Shown piece by piece: positions 1 through 4,221 of a stretch of 5,320 bases of DNA. Source of the DNA: Bacillota bacterium (GTDB lineage: Bacteria > Bacillota_E > Sulfobacillia > Sulfobacillales > Sulfobacillaceae); the NCBI GenBank assembly GCA_021802375.1, contig JAKAAL010000374.1, forward strand, positions 1-5,320. Direction: 5' to 3'. Every line of letters begins with the position of its first letter. The first letter of the stretch is position 1. Both the position numbers and the translations under genes were made by a program. The notes beneath the pieces were generated by a model. It was not told where the DNA came from, did no database searches, and saw only the letters and a list, made by a program, of their open reading frames with translations.

Positions 1-118
1 CATCGAGGCCGGATTTGCGAAATTGCGCTTGGTTCGCAATGTGGATTTTATTACGGCCGCAATTGTATTGGCATTTTTGGGTGCCATAACCGCAGGATTT
101 GGGGTGGGTACGTTATAG
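1..118 (+). CDS. hyfC: HyfC/HycD-like (NuoH family) membrane subunit, C-terminal end only
   Basis: The frame is open from the window edge (first whole codon at 2) to TAG at 116-118, giving 38 residues. They begin IEAGFAKLRLVRNVDF and continue as one hydrophobic helix rich in Ala, Leu and Gly. The E-x-x-x-A-K-L-R-L pattern followed by a last transmembrane helix is how HycD and HyfC of E. coli end (as I recall, an ENSMARLRL-type motif). In that family the protein is the NuoH-like anchor joining the peripheral redox arm to the antiporter-like subunits. Only the tail is visible, so the call rests on this motif plus the hyfE-hyfF-hyfG order downstream. The next gene starts 19 nt after the stop if its GTG start is used. 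Confidence 0.72.
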   Translation, partial: IEAGFAKLRLVRNVDFITAAIVLAFLGAITAGFGVGTL

Positions 119-121
119 GGT

Positions 122-129
122 AAGGGGGG
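122..129 (+). promoter_or_regulatory. Ribosome binding site of the hyfE-like gene
   Basis: AAGGGGGG lies 8 nt before GTG at 138. It supports GTG 138 over the upstream TTG at 99, which lies inside the hyfC-like gene, has no good purine tract at the right distance, and would add 13 residues without family resemblance. Confidence 0.6.
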
Positions 130-137
130 CTTTACTT

Positions 138-776
138 GTGAGTATCGAGGTGATCGGTTGGCGAGTCTTCGGATCTTTGATCTGGGTATCGGCGATCTTA
201 ATCATTCTAGTGAAAACTCACCAATCGGCACGGGCCGTCTACCGAGTCCAAGCGATTGGAGAAGCCGGCCTGATGGCCGCACTGGCATTTTGGGGTCTAT
301 CCTTACTCTGGTTCGATGTGGCCTTAATCGTAGTGGTTAAGGTCCTCGTGATCCCCAAGATTATGCAAGGGCCCTCTGAAGCCGTTTCCCACGACTACGG
401 GGCTAGAGGTCCTGTGGGCCTAACGACTGTACTCTTGGTCAGCGTGGTGTTTACCGTGGGGGGCGTATGGGTGGGGCAAATGGCCGGCATGCATCATCCC
501 TTAGTCTTGGGCCTCTTGTTAGGAGCCTGGTTTGTGAGCTTCTTTCACCTCTCATCCCGCTACGAAACGTGGAGTCTCGGCTGGGCTTTATTAAGCCTTG
601 ATACGGTGTCGGGAGGGCTGGTAGTCGCGGCAGCAGGGCCAGTGCCCGAGACCTTGGAAATTGGGATAAATCTTGCGGCAATTGCCACGGCCGTCTTGTT
701 GGCACTCTTGGCCCGGAAAATTTCACGCACGATGCATACCGTAGACGTCAGGGACGTAGAGGAGCTGACTGGATGA
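138..776 (+). CDS. hyfE: HyfE-like hydrogenase-4 membrane subunit
   Basis: From GTG 138 the protein has 212 residues, close to the ~216 of E. coli HyfE. It is an integral membrane protein of about six to seven helices; the N-terminal part of this family is related to NuoK of complex I and contributes to the proton path. Visible motifs are KVLVIPKIM near residues 68-76, matching KVLLVPLIM in E. coli HyfE, and a C-terminal block near 171-212. In that block LEIGI, LLARKI-RT and TVDV correspond to VEIGI, LLARKIWRT and TLDV of HyfE. Lys68 and Glu174 are candidate buried charges. The stop overlaps the next start as ATGA, and AGAGGAG at 758-764 lies 8 nt before that ATG, so the two genes are probably translationally coupled. 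The alternative start is TTG 99. The identity is firm; a role in proton transfer is inferred from the family. Confidence 0.9.
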   Translation: MSIEVIGWRVFGSLIWVSAILIILVKTHQSARAVYRVQAIGEAGLMAALAFWGLSLLWFDVALIVVVKVLVIPKIMQGPSEAVSHDYGARGPVGLTTVLLVSVVFTVGGVWVGQMAGMHHPLVLGLLLGAWFVSFFHLSSRYETWSLGWALLSLDTVSGGLVVAAAGPVPETLEIGINLAAIATAVLLALLARKISRTMHTVDVRDVEELTG

Positions 777-2200
777 TTTGGCCCATAGTAATTTTGGTGG
801 GATTGACGGGGGCCGAGTGGGTGGTGCCCCAAGCCTCTTTGACGTGGATCCAGCGGTTGGTGATCGCGTTGTTTGGGGCATCGCTGGTTGGTATTTTATT
901 CGGGTGGTGGCATCCCCCGGGCCCCACCTCCACCTGGTTCTTCGATATTGTGGCCGTAATTGCCATGCTGGTGCTATGGTTTTCTGAACCCTATCTCAAC
1001 GAAGAGGCCCGCCAACATACCTGGCCGCCCTCCCGCGTCCGCCAGTACCAGAGTATTCTGCTCCTCTTTATCGCGTCATTGGTGGCCGTATCGCTCTTAA
1101 CCAACTTTCTATACCTCTGGATGGCCATTGAGGCAGCGACGTTAACGTCGGTGTTTTTGGTCAGTATCCCTAGTCACAAAGGGGCCATTGAAGCCTCCTG
1201 GCGCTACTTGTTGGTGACCGAGGCGGGCGGATTAGCCGCATTGGTCGGCACCGTGATCGCGCTGACCGGGATGGGGCTACCCTTTTTAGAGTGGCACTCC
1301 GGGGTGGTGGTAGCAAGCCACGGCATAAAAAGCTCCCATTGGATCCTGGTTGGCGCCTTTATGGCGTTAATCGGATACGCGACGAAAGCCGGCTTAGCGC
1401 CGTTTCATACCTGGTTGCCCGACGCTCATAGCGAAGCCCCTGCGACAATATCGGCGCTACTCTCGGGACTGAAGCTGGCAGGCGCCATACTGATTGTGTT
1501 TCGACTGTTCGGGGTGTTGTCCCAGACCATTGGTGCCGTTGACCTGAAAGATGGACTAATCGGGTTGGGATTGCTCTCGTTAGCGGTGGCCGCCAGCTTT
1601 GTGGCTTTTCAAACCGACCTTAAACGCATGTGGGCGTACTCCAGCATTGAACACATCGGTCTCATTAGTCTCGGCATGGGTTTTGGAGGGATCGCCTTGG
1701 TGGGTGCCCTGCTTCACGTGTGGACACACGCGTCGAGTAAAACCCTGTTATTCCAGAATGCGGGAGCGGTGCGTTTGATGTATCGTACGTCGCGATCCGA
1801 TCAGGGGGCAAAAGGGCTATTGTCCCGAACTCCGTGGACCGGATCACTGCTCGCGGTCGGAACGGCCGCCATTATTGGGCTGCCGCCCTTTGCACCGTTT
1901 TGGAGCGAATGGCTGATCCTGGTAGGAGGGTTTTTAAACCCGAGTCATCGGATTCCTGATGTGATTGCCATGGCTCTTTTAGTGGTAATTTTTTGTGGAG
2001 TGGTGTTGCGGATACCGGGGTGGCTGTGGACGCCCGGAAAGGGTGCGACGAAGTTGCCACGGATTAAGGAATCATGGGCCCTATTGACTCCCAACTTGGT
2101 TTTAGCGGTGTTTGTGTTAGGAGGAGGAATTGGCGTTCCCTGGCTCATGCATCCCCTGTGGCATCACCTGGTCAGCCACCTGATGAGAAGTCGAATATAG
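773..2200 (+). CDS. hyfF: HyfF-like antiporter-type proton-translocating subunit (NuoL/M/N, Mrp family)
   Basis: This 475-residue, highly hydrophobic protein belongs to the proton-conducting membrane transporter family (NuoL/NuoM/NuoN, MrpA/D, HyfF). The start ATG overlaps the hyfE stop by 4 nt. Hallmarks are Glu120 in WMAIEAATLTSVF (helix 5 acid), Lys205 in GYATKAGLAPFHTWLPDAH (helix 7 lysine with the classic PFHTWLPDAH signature) and Lys234 in SGLKLAGA (helix 8). Further along are Lys284 in TDLKRMWAYSSIEHIGL, the H315/H319/K323 set in HVWTHASSKTLLF, and Glu379 in PFWSEWLIL (helix 12). This is a complete set of the charged residues that form the horizontal proton channel in complex I antiporter subunits. 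At 475 residues it is shorter than E. coli HyfF (~526) or NuoL (~613), and I see no long lateral helix at the C-terminus. It should act in the cytoplasmic membrane, coupling redox change in the HyfG/HyfI arm to ion translocation. The helix 8 lysine appears two residues earlier than in the usual SGVLLK pattern. Confidence 0.92.
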   Translation: MIWPIVILVGLTGAEWVVPQASLTWIQRLVIALFGASLVGILFGWWHPPGPTSTWFFDIVAVIAMLVLWFSEPYLNEEARQHTWPPSRVRQYQSILLLFIASLVAVSLLTNFLYLWMAIEAATLTSVFLVSIPSHKGAIEASWRYLLVTEAGGLAALVGTVIALTGMGLPFLEWHSGVVVASHGIKSSHWILVGAFMALIGYATKAGLAPFHTWLPDAHSEAPATISALLSGLKLAGAILIVFRLFGVLSQTIGAVDLKDGLIGLGLLSLAVAASFVAFQTDLKRMWAYSSIEHIGLISLGMGFGGIALVGALLHVWTHASSKTLLFQNAGAVRLMYRTSRSDQGAKGLLSRTPWTGSLLAVGTAAIIGLPPFAPFWSEWLILVGGFLNPSHRIPDVIAMALLVVIFCGVVLRIPGWLWTPGKGATKLPRIKESWALLTPNLVLAVFVLGGGIGVPWLMHPLWHHLVSHLMRSRI

Positions 2201-2206
2201 GAGGGG
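2198..2206 (+). promoter_or_regulatory. Ribosome binding site of the hyfG-like gene, overlapping the hyfF stop codon
   Basis: TAGGAGGGG contains the hyfF stop TAG and an AGGAGG core (2199-2204), 7 nt before ATG 2212. It fixes the start at 2212. The same frame is open from further upstream (ATG 2074), but that part is the antisense-of-frame shadow of hyfF. Confidence 0.7.
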
Positions 2207-2211
2207 TCACG

Positions 2212-2535
2212 ATGTCGGTTTCATTGGATCGAGAACCAGGACTGGCTACCCAGAAGATTTACCACAATACCGAAGCTTGGGTTCGGGACATTAAGCAACG
2301 CCGGGACACCTCGGAAATCTTGATGTTACTGGGCACCGATCAGCACCTGGAGATGGTCTTGCTACACCGTGATACGGGTCAAATCGAGCGATTGACGGTA
2401 GAAGTCCACAACGAGCCGATGCTACTTCCGTCAGGATTTGGCATCGGAGAAGTATTAGCCGCCGAGGGCCGCCTCCGGCGGCAAGCATCGGAGGGGGGCA
2501 TGGGCACACCCCCCTTACGCCGGCAAGGTTGTTAG
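2212..2535 (+). CDS. hyfG: HyfG-like large subunit, N-terminal (degenerate NuoC-like) part before the frameshift
   Basis: ATG 2212 with a strong Shine-Dalgarno sequence opens a 107-codon frame ending at TAG 2533-2535. Residues 36-75, such as EILMLLGTDQHLEMVLLHRD, look like the strand-rich core of the NuoC-like domain that precedes the NuoD-like part in HyfG and HycE. Residues 73-95 (LPSGFGIGEVLAAEGRLRR) can be laid against the FPSVTPRVPAAVWGEREIRD segment of E. coli HyfG, but the usual W-x-E-R-E-x-x-D signature is lost. The domain is short, under 100 residues against about 170-200 in E. coli. Reading leaves the family about 12 codons after that point and runs to a stop, while the +1 frame carries on with the NuoD-like domain. 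I infer that this is the front of one gene of about 474 codons (2212-3637), not a separate protein. If translated alone it would be a free NuoC-like fragment. Confidence 0.7.
   Translation: MSVSLDREPGLATQKIYHNTEAWVRDIKQRRDTSEILMLLGTDQHLEMVLLHRDTGQIERLTVEVHNEPMLLPSGFGIGEVLAAEGRLRRQASEGGMGTPPLRRQGC
2468..2482 (+). repeat. GC-rich hairpin upstream of the hyfG frame change
   Basis: GCCGCC (2468-2473), loop TCC, GGCGGC (2477-2482) form a perfect 6-bp stem with a 3-nt loop inside the coding sequence. It lies 10 nt before the larger G6/C6 inverted repeat. It could be chance in GC-rich coding DNA, but next to the frame change it may affect translation or sequencing accuracy. Confidence 0.5.
2492..2515 (+). 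repeat. AG6-N10-C6T inverted repeat at the hyfG frameshift
   Basis: A followed by six G (2492-2498), a 10-nt loop CATGGGCACA, then six C and T (2509-2515) make a perfect 7-bp stem, with a possible eighth G-T pair. Both homopolymers lie in the short stretch where the reading frame must move by +1. Removing one G or one C joins the two hyfG frames. In the upstream frame the C run is read ACA-CCC-CCC-TTA, so a tRNA on CCC 2509-2511 could slip forward one base onto CCC 2510-2512 and continue CCT-TAC. It may equally be the site of a sequencing error. Confidence 0.75.
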
Positions 2536-3637
2536 AGGCAAAGGCATTTTTACTTACCCGTTAGGACCGGTACGGGCGGACGTAGCCGAGGCACTTTCGT
2601 ACCAGTTGCAGGTCATGGGCGACGAGATTGTTCGCTTGGACTTGGTGCCTCAGTTAAAAGAGCGCCAGGTGTCGCATCTCGCGGTGGGCAAATCCCTTAA
2701 CGATGCGCTACGCATCGTGGAACGGACGACCGGGACCTCTACTGTAGCCCATGCCTTAGCGTACAGTTTGGCGGTGGAAGACGCTTTAGACTGGACGGTC
2801 GATCCGACCGTGGCGCAATGCCGAATGATTGCGGCCGAACTGGAACGAGTTTATAGTCACCTGGGAGATTTGGCGACATTGGCGGTATCGACGGGCATGC
2901 CGATTCCGCAGATGGAGTACTTGCATCACAAGGAGAGCATTTTACGTCTCAATCAACGCGTATTTGGCCATCGCTATATGAGGGGCTTGGTGGCGCCCGG
3001 TGGAACCACCCAAGATACGACACCGAGAGAGTGGCAGTCGGTGGGCGCCGTGATTGTCGCGATACGTGACGCGGTAGAACAAATTCAAGAAGATCTCGGA
3101 AAAACCACCTCGTACTTGGACCGACTACACGGAGCCGGCGTGATTCCGTCCGAGACGGTAGATTTCGTGCGGCCGGTCGGACCCGTGGGACGTGCCGCTA
3201 ACCGCCCTTACGATGTTCGACGGATGCGGCCCTACTTAAATTATCATGACGCTCATTTCGAGATGCCGGTGCTGGCCAGTGGTGACTCCTATGCTCGGTT
3301 CATGGTGAAAGCCCGTGAGCTGATCCAAAGCCTGGCAATGCTACGGCGATGGATGGCCTCTGATGCATGGCTTCCGGTAACCGGCCAGGCTCCAAGACCG
3401 CCCCAGGCACCTCGGGAGGACACCGTAGGAGTTGGAGTGGTCGAGGCGCCACGAGGCCTCCTGAGCTATCGGGTTTGTGTGGGGCCCGACCTGACTATCC
3501 GTCAACTCGATGCCGGTACACCTTCGGAACGGAATTGGTATGTGGTGCCTGCCGCCATCGCCAACAAAAACATCCTCCAAGATTTCCCGATCATTGACGC
3601 CAGTTTCGGGCTGTCGGTCGCGGGCTGGGACAAATAG
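2513..3637 (+). CDS. hyfG: HyfG-like / NuoD-like hydrogenase large-subunit homologue lacking all NiFe cysteines (part after the frameshift)
   Basis: The frame is open after TAG 2456-2458 and ends at TAG 3635-3637. Family similarity begins near 2549 (FTYPLGPVRAD), before the first usable starts (TTG 2606, ATG 2615). A protein begun there would lack the first NuoD strands, so this is best read as continuing 2212-2535. Numbering from TTG 2606, conserved HyfG landmarks are LERVYSHL (79-86), RPVGPVGRAA (189-198), a SGDSYARFMVKARE block (225-238) followed by SLAML, and GVVEAPRG (277-284). The two NiFe-ligand motifs are changed: RVCGIC becomes RTTGTS (40-45) and DPCYSC becomes DASFGL (331-336), so all four cysteines are gone. 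The EPGHF and HRGxE motifs near the N-terminus are also lost. The protein therefore cannot bind a normal NiFe centre. It should sit on the HyfI-like subunit as the peripheral arm, as in Ehr complexes. The total rebuilt length of about 474 residues is shorter than E. coli HyfG (~555-570). Confidence 0.85.
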   Translation, partial: PYAGKVVRGKGIFTYPLGPVRADVAEALSYQLQVMGDEIVRLDLVPQLKERQVSHLAVGKSLNDALRIVERTTGTSTVAHALAYSLAVEDALDWTVDPTVAQCRMIAAELERVYSHLGDLATLAVSTGMPIPQMEYLHHKESILRLNQRVFGHRYMRGLVAPGGTTQDTTPREWQSVGAVIVAIRDAVEQIQEDLGKTTSYLDRLHGAGVIPSETVDFVRPVGPVGRAANRPYDVRRMRPYLNYHDAHFEMPVLASGDSYARFMVKARELIQSLAMLRRWMASDAWLPVTGQAPRPPQAPREDTVGVGVVEAPRGLLSYRVCVGPDLTIRQLDAGTPSERNWYVVPAAIANKNILQDFPIIDASFGLSVAGWDK

Positions 3638-3642
3638 GGGGG

Positions 3643-3651
3643 AAGGAGGAG
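3643..3651 (+). promoter_or_regulatory. Strong ribosome binding site of the hyfI-like gene
   Basis: AAGGAGGAG is a near-perfect Shine-Dalgarno sequence in the 20-nt gap after hyfG, with its AAGGAGG core 8 nt before ATG 3658. It decides for the long product with the N-terminal extension rather than the internal ATG 3796. That internal ATG is preceded only by GGGGG at 3783-3787. Confidence 0.8.
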
Positions 3652-3657
3652 CGGGCA

Positions 3658-4221
3658 ATGTATTATTGGCACTGGCTTCGAAACGTCGTGCATCGACCCT
3701 ACACTACTGGGTATCCCACCAAACCCGATCCTGAGTTCTTAGGGAACGAGTCGTGCGGCAGGATACGGGGGCATTTTAATCTGGGGGATCCGCCGATGAC
3801 CCGTCGATCCCTCGCGATCCGGCATGTGGATTCGGGATCCTGCAATGGGTGTGAGTCCGAGCTCAGCCTATTGGCGTCCCCTGATTACGACCTCACGCGT
3901 TACGGATTTGGATTGGTACCATCTCCCAAACACGCAGACATTTTGGTGGTGACGGGGGTTGTCACCGAACGAATGGCACCGGTGGTCAAGAACGCCTGGG
4001 AACAGATGACAGAGCCTAAACGCGTGGTGGCCATGGGTATTTGTGCCATCAGTGGAGGCGTCTTTCAAGGGGCCCCGGGAGTCATCGGGTCGCTGGATGG
4101 AATTGTCCCGGTGTCCGTTCAGATTGATGGCTGTCCGCCGACGCCAGCCGAGATTTTACGGGGGCTCCTATGGGCAGTGGATGGGAAAGACCCCGCCCCT
4201 ATAAAAGAGGTGATGGCATGA
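3658..4221 (+). CDS. hyfI: HyfI-like (NuoB family) [4Fe-4S] small subunit with a HyfH-like N-terminal remnant
   Basis: The 187-residue protein has two parts. Residues 48-187 are a NuoB/HycG/HyfI-type small subunit: RHVDSGSCNGCES (55-67), PSPKHADILVVTG (88-100, as in the PSPRHADILLFTG of HycG), MGICAISGG (126-134) and DGCPPTPAEIL (157-167). Cys62, Cys65, Cys129 and Cys159 can all bind the N2-like/proximal [4Fe-4S] cluster, so it looks redox-competent. Residues 1-46 resemble the start of the ferredoxin-like subunit HyfH/HycF (an amphipathic W-L-R-x-V-V stretch, then T-T-x-Y-P-x-x-P and F-x-G) and then jump to HFNLG. In HycF the FNLGRC segment lies after the first cluster motif. The [4Fe-4S] CxxCxxC motifs are missing; only Cys33 remains. 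The gene is 20 nt after hyfG and overlaps the next gene by ATGA. The alternative start ATG 3796 would give a 141-residue bare NuoB-like protein. Confidence 0.9.
   Translation: MYYWHWLRNVVHRPYTTGYPTKPDPEFLGNESCGRIRGHFNLGDPPMTRRSLAIRHVDSGSCNGCESELSLLASPDYDLTRYGFGLVPSPKHADILVVTGVVTERMAPVVKNAWEQMTEPKRVVAMGICAISGGVFQGAPGVIGSLDGIVPVSVQIDGCPPTPAEILRGLLWAVDGKDPAPIKEVMA

Noticed and set aside
99..137. TTG 99 as the start of the hyfE-like gene
   Set aside because: It lies inside the hyfC-like frame, lacks a proper ribosome site, and adds 13 residues without family similarity. GTG 138 has AAGGGGGG at the right distance.
2492..2515. The G6/C6 hairpin as an intrinsic terminator
   Set aside because: No T-run follows (TTACGCCGG), it lies inside a conserved gene, and the operon continues directly.
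2729..3613. A functional group 4 NiFe hydrogenase
   Set aside because: All four Ni/Fe-binding cysteines are substituted at secure alignment positions, so the ordinary reading as hydrogenase-4 does not hold.
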